Positions 35,442 through 44,118 are shown, counted from the first letter of the stretch. The stretch: 64,000 bases of DNA from Sphingobacterium kitahiroshimense (GCF_025961315.1 NZ_JAOQNK010000001.1:124001-188000); one strand, 5' to 3'. Numbers and translations are program-made. Notes: generated from the letters alone by a model not told the origin.

Positions 35442-36122
35442 TTATACTGTGAAAGTATAATAACTAATGATGTCGTTGTAGTTAGGTGAACCAGATTTTA
35501 AGCTCATTCCATAAACAATTGTGTAGGTTTGGAAACGAATAAGTCCATTCGGTATATTATTCATAGAAATTATACCTGCGTTACTATCAGATGTGGCATT
35601 AGCACTCGCAATTACATTAGCGCCAGTGAAGCAATTTGCGGTAAAGGGACCAGGAAATAAAGCGATCCAGTTTGCATTTGTTTTAGGTGCATTATAGAGC
35701 GGTGTCTGATATCTAGCAATTAGCGAATTAGAGCCTATTCCATCTACAGATACCGTAACTGTACTTAAATAGGGCGTTAATGGATCACCTGGTTGAGCAG
35801 CTTTAGTTACGCTTAGGGTAGAACAGATCGTAGTACCGGCGTCAAGATTTACGCCAAAACCGATAATGTAATCTTGAGTTTGTATTGATAAACCGGTGAA
35901 ATTTGTTGTACCCGCCTGATTGTCAACTTCAATTTTTTGTGTATTTAGCGCTTCACTTAATGCTTGGATTTGAGATCCTTGCCAGATGGCAACAAAGTAA
36001 CCCATTGTTGCAGGATGAGCTCCTGGTAAAGCATTATAATTAATTTTTACCGTGGTACCGTCGATAATCGAACCGGATAATTGGATGATGCCCTGTTGGG
36101 TATCAGTAAGTTGTAGTTCCAT
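35442..36122 (-). CDS. Tandem beta-sandwich (SKICH-like) protein, non-secreted paralogue
   Basis: 226 residues, the first gene of the operon. Two repeats of the same module: IKINYNALPGAHPATMGYFVAIWQGSQIQ...DYIIGFGVN (in pieces) and LIARYQTPLYNAPKTNANWIALFPG...YTIVYG. It has the same PLxNxxxxxNWIxxxxG pattern as its 3' neighbour, which is a paralogue (35388-34651). There is no signal peptide. Its start lies about 280 bases from the OmpA gene's terminator, so the operon promoter is in that gap. Confidence 0.7.
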   Translation of the reverse strand: MELQLTDTQQGIIQLSGSIIDGTTVKINYNALPGAHPATMGYFVAIWQGSQIQALSEALNTQKIEVDNQAGTTNFTGLSIQTQDYIIGFGVNLDAGTTICSTLSVTKAAQPGDPLTPYLSTVTVSVDGIGSNSLIARYQTPLYNAPKTNANWIALFPGPFTANCFTGANVIASANATSDSNAGIISMNNIPNGLIRFQTYTIVYGMSLKSGSPNYNDIISYYTFTV

Positions 36123-36278
36123 GATTTAGTGTTTTAATGTTAAGTTTATTATACCACTAAATTGAATATTATAGTTAAATGCTGAGAAGCTGAAAACAGC
36201 CTTTTGTCTAAGCGCTTTTACCTAAATATAAGAAGCTGGAATTCATCATACTGGACGGAAATTGTCATGAAATGTATA

Positions 36279-36382
36279 TGCATTAAAGCTTTTTAATTGC
36301 AGCAAGCTCACGACAGGATATCCATCTTAATAAGCTCTTAAAACAAATTATTGATAAATAGAATACGATCAGTAATCGGTAA
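36279..36382 (+). pseudogene. Gene-tail repeat, copy C (degenerate DUF4468-type 3' end)
   Basis: Same orientation and extent as copy B, which it matches at about nine bases in ten, including the TTTTTAATTGCAGCAAGCTCAC block. The reading frame is broken: HLNKLLKQIIDK is followed by a stop (TAG) and then NTISNR. It lies at the far end of the 17.6-kb block that starts after copy B. Confidence 0.85.
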
Positions 36383-36395
36383 TCAAGGTCTTTAA

Positions 36396-36433
36396 ACAAG
36401 AAAAAGCTAATCTTTCGATTAGCTTTTTCTTGT
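36396..36433. terminator. Bidirectional intrinsic terminator
   Basis: Perfect 16-bp stem ACAAGAAAAAGCTAAT / ATTAGCTTTTTCTTGT with a 6-base loop; T-rich on both strands. It ends the OmpA transcript on the minus strand. Confidence 0.85.
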
Positions 36434-36487
36434 TGGATTTCGCTGCCATTCGAATAACAAATGTTGCAGCTGTAAACCATCAATTAT

Positions 36488-37351
36488 TTAGTCCAGACTT
36501 GTTTCTGGGGCTTTACCGATAAGTTCCATAAACTGATCTAACTTAGGGGTAATGATGATCTGTGTTCTTCTGTTTCTTGCTTTTCCAGCTTCGTTATCGT
36601 TAGGTGCGATGGTATTATATTCGCCACGTCCCGCTGCGGTTAAACGTTTCGGATCTACTCCATAATTGTTCTGCAAAGCCATCACCACGGATGAAGCTCT
36701 TAACGTACTTAAATCCCAGTTGTTGCGGATATTAGGCATGCTGATAGGCACATTATCGGTGTTACCTTCAATCAATACATCGTAACTGTTGTAATCGGTG
36801 ATAATCTTAGCAATCTTCGCTAATGTTTCACCTGCTTTGTCTGAGATCTCATAGCTTCCAGATTTGTACAGCATATTATCAGCAAGGGATATATAGACGA
36901 CTCCTTTTAATACCTGGATATCAACATCTCTGATTTCTTCTCTGCTTAGGGAGCGTGTCAGATTGTTGGTCAACACTAAATTAAGTGAATCGCTTTTGTT
37001 TTTGCTATTGACAAGCTGCTGGATGTATTTGTTGGATGAATTAATCTCATCGACAAGTTTCGAAACATTTGCATTTCCCTGCGTGCTGGAATTTAGACAG
37101 TTGTTTAACGCTGTCTGTAAAGCAGCAACATTTGCTTTTTCGGAAGCAATCTGCTCATCTAGACTCTTAATTCTGATTTTTGAACCGTTTAAATCACTTT
37201 CAGATGCCTGTAAGCGGCTACTTAGGTCTTGATTACTTTGTTGTAGTTGGGTGTAACTTGCTTGTAGTGCGGCAAATTTTTTATTACTGGTACAACTTGA
37301 TCCTAAAGTTGCCAGCGCTAGGAGAGCGCAAATAATTAACGGATATTTCAT
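36488..37351 (-). CDS. OmpA-family lipoprotein with coiled-coil stalk
   Basis: 287 residues. Lipobox GSSC (Cys 20); residues about 25-135 are a coiled coil (ALQASYTQLQQSNQDLSSRL, SLDEQIASEKANVAAL); residues about 140-275 are an OmpA/MotB peptidoglycan-binding domain with IEGNTDNVPI, WDLSTLRASSVVMAL, LTAAGRGEYNTIAPND and KARNRRTQIII. It anchors the outer membrane to the cell wall through a stalk. It is on the same strand as the giant operon but separated from it by a terminator, so the two are not one transcript. Confidence 0.93.
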   Translation of the reverse strand: MKYPLIICALLALATLGSSCTSNKKFAALQASYTQLQQSNQDLSSRLQASESDLNGSKIRIKSLDEQIASEKANVAALQTALNNCLNSSTQGNANVSKLVDEINSSNKYIQQLVNSKNKSDSLNLVLTNNLTRSLSREEIRDVDIQVLKGVVYISLADNMLYKSGSYEISDKAGETLAKIAKIITDYNSYDVLIEGNTDNVPISMPNIRNNWDLSTLRASSVVMALQNNYGVDPKRLTAAGRGEYNTIAPNDNEAGKARNRRTQIIITPKLDQFMELIGKAPETSLD

Positions 37352-37797
37352 AGTTTTTAAAATTAAAAATTAATGCTTGACAGGCATCTCGGAGATATAA
37401 TAAAAATAGTCGATTACCTTTTTTTATTACGTCTCTAGCCAGACCAATAGTATAACACAAAATTGATGCCTTATTGGCTCACAAGCTGATGTTAATTCAT
37501 AGATACAATCATAAACGTAGAAAATCGTTTCTTATTTTAGCAAACAAAAGTTTATAGCAAAAGTATGATGAGCTGCTTCTCTGCAACCGAAAATTAAGTG
37601 ATGATTGCTGGATAATTCATCGTAGAAAAAGACTCATAATGCATCATTAATAAGAGCAGCACCTCCGTCTGGAAGTGCTGTTTTTTTATATTGCAGCGTA
37701 GTGACCTGCGATCATTATTTAATTCTGTTGCCATAAAAGTCATGATAAAGTGCTGATCCAGTTGAAAGTAATAGAGCCAGAAAATAGATCAGATCAT
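37352..37797. other. Intergenic region, possible small RNA on the plus strand
   Basis: 446 bases upstream of the OmpA gene. It carries the OmpA promoter and, on the plus strand, an orphan terminator at 37655-37687 with no plus-strand gene in front of it. No ORF is convincing. Confidence 0.35.
37655..37687 (+). terminator. Orphan intrinsic terminator (plus strand)
   Basis: AGCAGCACCTCC-GTCT-GGAAGTGCTG followed by T7. The nearest plus-strand gene upstream is over 15 kb away and the flanking genes are on the minus strand, so it would end an unannotated transcript. Confidence 0.65.
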
Positions 37798-38961
37798 TTA
37801 CTTGCTTTCCGTTGGGGGTAAATCTATCCACGAATAGCTTTTATGAATTATTTTCCAGGTACCCTTATATTTTAGGAGTAAGAAATAATCGGTAAACCTG
37901 CGCACATTGGGAATTACAATTTCAGCTTTGGCAATGGCGGCATCCTTTTCAATGTCAATGGAGATAATTTTCCCGATTCTATTTACTTTTTCTCCAACTT
38001 TTATGTTTGAGATGTATTCTTGACCGGAGCGTGTCCATAAAGAATCTTTTGCTACGGTGTATAGATTAAAATTGGGATGAAAGGCTTTGCGAAGCCTTTC
38101 TGGTTGTCCGTTTGCTGTTCCCTCTAGGTAATGCAGAAGTGTTGCTGTTACTTGCTCTGAATCGGTTTGCATAACAGGAGTGGTACTTTTTATATTTTTG
38201 TTTAAAATTTTCACCACTTCATTAGCCACTAACGTCGCTGAACTTGGATCTTGACCTGTTACAAATCTGCCATCGACTATATAAAAGCCATCTCCAGCCT
38301 TGTCGGAATAAACAAAATTGCCCTCATTTTTTTGAATCGCCTGGTCTATTGAAAACGGGAATGCTTTGTAATAATCCATCTCGGTATCTTCAAATTTGTC
38401 GGGGAAGCCGGTAATTTTTTTTCCTGCATAAAGCGATTTACCGTTATGGTCCTTCAAGTAAGCTATACCGGCTGTTCCGTGACAGAGGGTGGAAATAACG
38501 CCATTCTTATTATAAATGTCTCTAGCGATCTGCTGAATGGTCTGGTTTTCCGCTACTCCGAACATGGCAGCGCCACCACCACTGTAAAAAATGGCGGTGT
38601 AATTATCTGCTACTATTTCGGTTGGTTTCAATGTATGTTCCAATTTATCCATAAACAACGCATCATACAGGTACTTCTTCTGGAGACTATCGGAAGTGTT
38701 GAGGTAACCTAGAGGGATTGCGCCACCTTTGGGACTGATGAAATCAACTTGATAACCCGCTTTTATAAAAACATCGTAGGGATGAATAATTTCACCGAAA
38801 TGGTTGGACGTACTGATCTTGGTATTTCCGTAAAAATCCTGATTTGAGGTAACAAACAAGATTTTATGTTGTGTTTGAATACTGACATTCAAATCTATAT
38901 GCGCGTGAATGTTTACATTCAAACCTACAATAGCAAGTAGCAATATGAATAGTTTTGTCAT
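37798..38961 (-). CDS. DJ-1/PfpI-NTF2 fusion protein, exported
   Basis: 387 residues. A signal peptide (1-20) precedes a DJ-1/PfpI domain (about 30-255): KILFVTSNQDFYG, AGYQVDFISPKGG, AIFYSGGGAAMFG and the nucleophile elbow STLCHGTAG (Cys 160), then GRFVTGQDPSSA. A second domain (about 265-385) is NTF2/lumazine-binding-like (ATLLHYLEGTANGQPERLRKAF, RFTDYFLLLKYKGTWKII). DJ-1 relatives include chaperones, glyoxalases and proteases; which applies is not clear. The C-terminal domain is a paralogue of the separate protein encoded next upstream. Confidence 0.85.
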   Translation of the reverse strand: MTKLFILLLAIVGLNVNIHAHIDLNVSIQTQHKILFVTSNQDFYGNTKISTSNHFGEIIHPYDVFIKAGYQVDFISPKGGAIPLGYLNTSDSLQKKYLYDALFMDKLEHTLKPTEIVADNYTAIFYSGGGAAMFGVAENQTIQQIARDIYNKNGVISTLCHGTAGIAYLKDHNGKSLYAGKKITGFPDKFEDTEMDYYKAFPFSIDQAIQKNEGNFVYSDKAGDGFYIVDGRFVTGQDPSSATLVANEVVKILNKNIKSTTPVMQTDSEQVTATLLHYLEGTANGQPERLRKAFHPNFNLYTVAKDSLWTRSGQEYISNIKVGEKVNRIGKIISIDIEKDAAIAKAEIVIPNVRRFTDYFLLLKYKGTWKIIHKSYSWIDLPPTESK

Positions 38962-38974
38962 GTTAGATCGATTT

Positions 38975-39439
38975 TTATTTTGCTGGAGCAGTTGGGGTTT
39001 CTAAGGTTCTGTGCGGACTTCTGGTCGAAATTTTATCGACAATATACCAGCCGTCACTGGTCTTCATGAGATTAAAGTAATCGGTAAACAGCAATTTTGT
39101 TGTGCTGATTTCCACTTTTGCGACGGCAACAGTGTTGGTGATATCAATAAAAACAATACGTCCTGACCATTTAGCCGATTTTGCATGGGGAGCACTGTCA
39201 AAACGTTCCAAATATTTTGGTTTTTTGATGATATTTATCTTGTCATCCTCAAAATATTTCAATTGCCAAGAATCGTGAAAAGATTTGGAAACCTTGATGG
39301 AATCGCTCGTGCCCATTCCGTCTAAGTAGAGATTTAGGGTTTTTTGAACCAAATGCCAATCGTTAGTGGCTTCATCAGTTTGGGCGTTAACCTGTAGCAT
39401 CAACAGAATTAGCCCGATAAATAATAGTACTTTTCTCAT
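38975..39439 (-). CDS. Exported NTF2-like (lumazine-binding) protein
   Basis: 154 residues with a signal peptide (MRKVLLFIGLILLMLQVNA|Q). The mature domain is NTF2-like: WHLVQKTLNLYLDGMGTSDS, KVSKSFHDSWQLKYF and the terminal strands VAVAKVEISTTKLLFTDYFNLMKTSDGWYIV (in pieces: LFTDYFNLM, GWYIVDK). These closely parallel the C-terminal domain of the DJ-1 fusion, 13 bases downstream. The two probably form one operon and may share a ligand. Confidence 0.85.
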   Translation of the reverse strand: MRKVLLFIGLILLMLQVNAQTDEATNDWHLVQKTLNLYLDGMGTSDSIKVSKSFHDSWQLKYFEDDKINIIKKPKYLERFDSAPHAKSAKWSGRIVFIDITNTVAVAKVEISTTKLLFTDYFNLMKTSDGWYIVDKISTRSPHRTLETPTAPAK

Positions 39440-39548
39440 TTTTTTAATGATTTGAAATTGTTAAAATTAATAAGATCAAATATCTGAGAAAGGCTATTGA
39501 AAGGGGTTTTAGGTTATAAATAAGAAGTTCGATGTTATAAAATAGAAC

Positions 39549-40580
39549 TTATTTGGACTGTGATTTTTGATATTCAGCAGGAGTGGAGCCGGTGATTTTT
39601 TTAAATGCGGTGAAGAAAGTTGACTTCGAGCTAAAGCCACTGTCATAACCTAAACTTTCGATGGTGTAATTGCTTTCTTTTTCCAATAATTGTTTTGCTT
39701 TTTCAATCCGATATTCTTTGATCAGGTTGGAAAAGGATTTTCCCAAGGTTTCATTGATATACTGCGACAATAGATGCTTTGTCACTTTTAGTTCTTTTGC
39801 TGCGGTCTCAAGGGTGAAATTGGGGTCCAGGAACAATTCCTGATCAACGATGATAGCGAGTTTCTGATGCATGAGATCTAATGTTTCGGTATCAATTTCT
39901 TTGTTTTTGTATTTTTCTTTTTCCTGGAAAAAAGTAGTTTCCCGGCTATTTCTAAAAATGATAAGTAACAGAATTAAGTAGAAAACAAAAGAAAAAGACA
40001 ATGACCCCACAATATAAGAGGCGTAAGCACCAAATTTGTAAGCAAACCAAATAATGGCAACACCTGTATAAATACTGAGCAACCAAACCTCGAAATCCAT
40101 TAATTTTTCTTTTGCCTTTATTTTCATTAAAATCGGTATCAGGTATTTAAATGATGCGATCATATAAACCAGCCATTGCAGGTAAATTCCCAGGACAATC
40201 CAGCGGCTCCAGACGCCTCGATGTTCGGTGTAGGGATAGGCAATTCCTAAAATTGTAATGCCCACGATAAACGGCAGGATATGAACGACCCAACTGGAAT
40301 TTTTGTTGGTGGAAAAAGATTTAAGATACAAAAACAGGAACGGGCCGATCAAAATGCACGCGGAAAGGCCGATCTGAATAAAAATATTGGATAATTCAGG
40401 ATTAAAATAGAAAAAGACGGATTTGATAATCCGGATACTTAGCACCAGTAACAAGAAAGCTAAAAAATAGTTGGCAAAAACCTTTTTCTTTGTATTGATC
40501 GCAACATAAAGAGAAAGTAGCAAACCGTTGAAAGCACCTAATGCACTAAAAAAGAAAAGCAATTGATTAGGCTCTGTCAT
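39549..40580 (-). CDS. AraC-family regulator with seven-helix membrane sensor half
   Basis: 343 residues. The N-terminal half has about seven transmembrane helices (LLFFFSALGAFNGLLLSLYV, FLAFLLLVLSIRIIKSVFF, ACILIGPFLFLYL, FIVGITILGIAYPY, YLQWLVYMIASF, YTGVAIIWFAYKF, SFSFVFYLILLLIIF). The C-terminal 110 residues are AraC HTHs: TLETAAKELKVTKHLLSQYINE and YTIESLGYDSGFSSKSTFFTAFKKITGSTPAEY. It probably senses a membrane signal and regulates the DJ-1/NTF2 operon downstream, about 110 bases away; that target is an inference from adjacency. Confidence 0.9.
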   Translation of the reverse strand: MTEPNQLLFFFSALGAFNGLLLSLYVAINTKKKVFANYFLAFLLLVLSIRIIKSVFFYFNPELSNIFIQIGLSACILIGPFLFLYLKSFSTNKNSSWVVHILPFIVGITILGIAYPYTEHRGVWSRWIVLGIYLQWLVYMIASFKYLIPILMKIKAKEKLMDFEVWLLSIYTGVAIIWFAYKFGAYASYIVGSLSFSFVFYLILLLIIFRNSRETTFFQEKEKYKNKEIDTETLDLMHQKLAIIVDQELFLDPNFTLETAAKELKVTKHLLSQYINETLGKSFSNLIKEYRIEKAKQLLEKESNYTIESLGYDSGFSSKSTFFTAFKKITGSTPAEYQKSQSK

Positions 40581-40777
40581 GGATTGAACTAAAAATATGT
40601 TTCAGCTAAAATAGTGAAATTTTAGCTGATAGTTTTTATAAATTATCGTGTTTTTTTCGTTACAATTATACCTTTACTAGCGTTTTTGGTTTGTATTATA
40701 CTAAACTTGACTGCACCTTTTAGGAGTTCAAGTTTTTATTACGATAAAATAGCAATTTTATGGGTATTGTGTCAATT

Positions 40778-40819
40778 ATAAACAAAGAGCGCCTCTATAT
40801 GAAAGCGCTCTTTGTTTAT
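40778..40819. terminator. Intrinsic terminator of the MFS gene
   Basis: ATAAACAAAGAGCGC / GCGCTCTTTGTTTAT stem with a 12-base loop, 20 bases beyond the MFS stop on the minus strand; T-rich flanks. Confidence 0.8.
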
Positions 40820-40838
40820 AATATAACCTTCATTTAAT

Positions 40839-42026
40839 TTAGCTATGTACGCAGGCTGATGCAGCTCTGTCCAATTGGTTTTCTTCTTCGTTTTCTGAAA
40901 TCTTCTTCGGAAAGCTTACAAAACTTAGGATAAACGTCACCGATAGCAACAGGATACTCACCCATAATACATGATGAACACCAAAATGTATACTGACTAT
41001 TCCGCCTAGAAATGCCCCTAAGGAAATTCCGATATTAAAAGAGGAAGTCAGTAAGCTGTTCACAAATTCTAAGGCATGATGGGGAACAGATTGCGTGGTG
41101 CGGATATTGGACACCAAAAACCCACCGGTATGGATCATTCCCCAAAGGGATACGATGATGACCATCGGAATATAATGTCCGCCAAAATAGTATGCCAGGA
41201 TCTGTACCGTCACTAAGAGTATTAAAAACAGCCTGGCTGTTAAGAGTACATTGCGGTTCAGGGCCAGTCCCATGAGCCAGTTTCCTAATGTTCCCATGCC
41301 ACCGAAAAGGAGCAGCATCATACTGATCTGCGCACCGTCCATCTTGGTAATCTCTTCCAGATAGGCGGTCAGGTAGGTATAACTCGCAAACATGGCCGCT
41401 AAAGTGGCTATGGTCGAAATAAGATTGAGCCACAGAAGCGGGCTTTTCAACACTTCGACCTGATTTTTGGTCGATATCGCCTGATCGGCCGGCATAGAAG
41501 GAATAAAGAGCAATAGACCGATAAAGGCGATTAAACTGATCGCGCTACTGAGGAAAAAGGAAGCCTGCCAGTTCTGGAACAGATCTACGGCATAGGTGGT
41601 CAGGGGAATACCCAGTACCGTCGCTAAGCTTAACCCCAGCATAACGGTGGAAACGCCCTTTGCACCCTTTTCCTTAAATGCAATGGCGATGGCGATATTC
41701 CAGAATAGCGGATGCAGGATCGCAGGTAAGATACGGGCGACCATCAGCATCGTGAAGTTGGTCGAAAAGGCAGAAATTAAATTTGAAAAAACAAAGATAC
41801 TCATGACCAGACAGAGCAATAGCTTTCGGTTTATCTTGGTCGTAAATGAGGTGATAAAAGGGGAGGAAACGGCGACGGTGATCGCAAAGGCACTCAACAG
41901 CCAACCTGCCGTATCGATGGATACGGCAAATTGCCGACTGATGGTCGGTAGGATGCCGACGATCCCAAATTCTGTGGTTATAATGCCAAAAGCGCCAAGT
42001 GCTAAGACGTAAATTGATGTTTTCAT
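40839..42026 (-). CDS. MFS exporter (AraJ/YdhP-type, DHA1)
   Basis: 395 residues with 12 predicted helices. The N-terminus (KTSIYVLALGAFGIITTEF, GILPTISRQF, TAGWLLSAFAITVAVSSPF) is the AraJ/YdhP/YdeA signature of DHA1 efflux pumps for sugars, arabinose-like compounds or drugs. It uses proton motive force at the inner membrane. The AraC regulator starts 88 bases away on the opposite strand, so the pump is probably its target. Confidence 0.9.
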   Translation of the reverse strand: MKTSIYVLALGAFGIITTEFGIVGILPTISRQFAVSIDTAGWLLSAFAITVAVSSPFITSFTTKINRKLLLCLVMSIFVFSNLISAFSTNFTMLMVARILPAILHPLFWNIAIAIAFKEKGAKGVSTVMLGLSLATVLGIPLTTYAVDLFQNWQASFFLSSAISLIAFIGLLLFIPSMPADQAISTKNQVEVLKSPLLWLNLISTIATLAAMFASYTYLTAYLEEITKMDGAQISMMLLLFGGMGTLGNWLMGLALNRNVLLTARLFLILLVTVQILAYYFGGHYIPMVIIVSLWGMIHTGGFLVSNIRTTQSVPHHALEFVNSLLTSSFNIGISLGAFLGGIVSIHFGVHHVLWVSILLLSVTFILSFVSFPKKISENEEENQLDRAASACVHS

Positions 42027-42114
42027 TATTTGTTAAAATTTATATATGGCAAAATTGAACAGAAAAATTATGAAAAATCAGTATATTTTCATGATAATTA
42101 GGTATTTTTGTCCT

Positions 42115-42960
42115 ATGAAACGTGAGAACATCGATGAATTGGTCAAGGTAGAATATCATCAGGGTGCTAGCTGTCCATTACGGGATATGCATTTTTCCTT
42201 TTTTCAGATTGTGTATGTTATTTCCGGAAAAGGATTTCTGAACATCAACAACAATATGGCTTCTTACAGTAAAGGCAGTCTGATTCTCCTGACACCAAAT
42301 GATCAGCATCATCTGGAAATCTTGGAAAGTACGGATCTGTTGCTTGTGAAGTTCAGTGAACGTTATGTGAAAAACTACCCTTGGAACAGCATTAATTCCA
42401 TGGAATGCCTGCTGTATGGCGCTTCTTTTTTGTCGGGCTGTATTTTACAGAATAAGCCTGATGTTGTTTTGGTCAATTCGATTGTGGAGTCACTGCTTCA
42501 TGGTATCCACCATCCGGATCTGTATCAGGATGAGCTGACGTTGAATTACGTGAATGCTTTGATTGTCATCGCAGCACGAAATATTTCCAAGATGCGAGCG
42601 GAGCAGATTACCTCCAATTCGGATAAAAGGGTCATTCAGATTATTGATTATATTCAAGGCAACATCCATGATCCCGCATTATTGAAAGTTGCTGTGATCG
42701 CGAAGAAATTCGGTTTTTCAGAAACCTATCTGGGCAGTTACTTTAAAAATCAGTCCGGAGAAACGATTCAGCAGTACATTTTGAATTATAAAATGCGCTT
42801 GATTGAACACCGGGTGCTGTTCAGTGATATGCGTGTCAATGAAATCGTCACGGAGTTTGGTTTTTCAGATGAAAGCCATCTGAATAAGTTTTTCAAAAAA
42901 CGGCATCAGATGAGCTTATCAGAATTTAAAAAGACGAAGGGTAATAAGGTTGCGGTTTAA
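42115..42960 (+). CDS. AraC-family transcriptional regulator
   Basis: 281 residues from ATG 42115; the frame goes back to 42046 but the longer start would leave only 20 bases to the divergent MFS gene. An N-terminal cupin-like domain (IVYVISGKGFLNINNNMASYSKG, LILLTPNDQHHLEIL) precedes two AraC HTHs (LKVAVIAKKFGFSETYLGSYFKNQ and VNEIVTEFGFSDESHLNKFFKK). It probably controls the divergent exporter. Its 3' end is copied at 44213-44334. Confidence 0.9.
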   Translation: MKRENIDELVKVEYHQGASCPLRDMHFSFFQIVYVISGKGFLNINNNMASYSKGSLILLTPNDQHHLEILESTDLLLVKFSERYVKNYPWNSINSMECLLYGASFLSGCILQNKPDVVLVNSIVESLLHGIHHPDLYQDELTLNYVNALIVIAARNISKMRAEQITSNSDKRVIQIIDYIQGNIHDPALLKVAVIAKKFGFSETYLGSYFKNQSGETIQQYILNYKMRLIEHRVLFSDMRVNEIVTEFGFSDESHLNKFFKKRHQMSLSEFKKTKGNKVAV

Positions 42961-43110
42961 GGAAAAGTGGACAGCAAAACTATTTAAAGTGATCTAATTT
43001 TCATTTAAGATGAGCATCAGTAGGGCTTGGAGATTCTAAATCTTTCTGAAGAATATTGATTTTTTAATTATTTATGCAGAACTTTAACGTTAAACTTCAA
43101 TTATAATAAA

Positions 43111-44118
43111 ATGAAAAGAACAGCACTTTTATTAGCTTTAAGCACCATGATGATTTCATGCAATCAAAAAACGAAAGAAAATCAACATAGCGGAGACGGC
43201 GGGGAACAGAAAGAGCAGGTCTCAACCGTTGATCAGGCAAATAATGATGCAAATGAAAGTTTCAATATCGAGAAAGTATCCTATTCAAATGCTGATTTGG
43301 GTGATTTCCCATTTTTCACCTTACCTGAAGGGTTGATTGAACAGAATAAGCCCTTACAAAAAAAGTTTGATGTTTGTTTTTTTCCGGTTAATGGCATTAT
43401 GACACCATTTGAAGGTAAATTATATAAAGTTAATGTTGCCGCAAAACAGGGGGAGGAATATGCGCAGCGGTATTTTGAAAAAAGTATGGCGGACTATATG
43501 ACTACTATTGGTGCTGTTAAGATATTTGATGGTGAAATTACTAAAGAGGAATATGAACGCTATAACAAAAAAGATCCAAATAAAGGTGATGAGGGCGATA
43601 TCGGCTATGAGGGTGAAAATATTAAGTTTTATGTTGTTCGTACAAAAGATAAGGGAAATATCTACATTCAGTTTTCTTCAAATAATGCAGCCGGAAAGCT
43701 CAATATTCTTCAAGAGGATGCTTTTAAGCAGACAATAACAAAGGTCACGGCAGACGAGATTTCGAAAGACTTATCTGAAAAGGGCAAATCGATCTTATAC
43801 ATTAACTTTGATGTTGATAAAGCGAATGTTTCTGCTGATGGTAAGGATTTAGTGAATGAAATTGCTAAAGCATTAAAAAATAATACAGGTTTAAAAATTG
43901 CGATTGAAGGACATACTGATAATACGGGTGATGCCACGCACAACAAAAAACTTTCAAACGATCGTGCCCATGCGGTATTGAGCCTGTTGACAATGCAAGG
44001 AATTGATAAATCGAGATTGTCAGCAACAGGTTTCGGAGCAGAACGACCTTTGGTAGCAAATGATTCGGAAGCTAATAAAGCTAAAAACCGGCGTGTGGAG
44101 TTAGTCAAAGTAAACTAA
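43111..44118 (+). CDS. OmpA-family lipoprotein
   Basis: 335 residues. Lipobox MISC (Cys 17), a long acidic linker (18-60), a middle domain (about 60-215; FPFFTLPEGLIEQNKPLQ, FDVCFFPVNGIMTPFEGKL, YFEKSMADYMTTIGAVKIF) and an OmpA C-terminal domain (ILYINFDVDKANVSADGKDL, IAIEGHTDNTGDATHN, ATGFGAERPLVANDSEANKAKNRRVEL in pieces). The middle domain is unfamiliar and could bind a partner. It is anchored to peptidoglycan in the periplasm. It stands alone. Confidence 0.9.
   Translation: MKRTALLLALSTMMISCNQKTKENQHSGDGGEQKEQVSTVDQANNDANESFNIEKVSYSNADLGDFPFFTLPEGLIEQNKPLQKKFDVCFFPVNGIMTPFEGKLYKVNVAAKQGEEYAQRYFEKSMADYMTTIGAVKIFDGEITKEEYERYNKKDPNKGDEGDIGYEGENIKFYVVRTKDKGNIYIQFSSNNAAGKLNILQEDAFKQTITKVTADEISKDLSEKGKSILYINFDVDKANVSADGKDLVNEIAKALKNNTGLKIAIEGHTDNTGDATHNKKLSNDRAHAVLSLLTMQGIDKSRLSATGFGAERPLVANDSEANKAKNRRVELVKVN

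Larger units (their letters stand above)
36123..36487. other. Operon promoter region with gene-tail repeat and terminator
   Basis: The 365-base gap between the giant operon and the OmpA gene contains copy C of the DUF4468-tail repeat (36279-36382), a strong bidirectional hairpin (36396-36433) and the presumed operon promoter. No reading frame above 60 codons is convincing. Confidence 0.6.
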
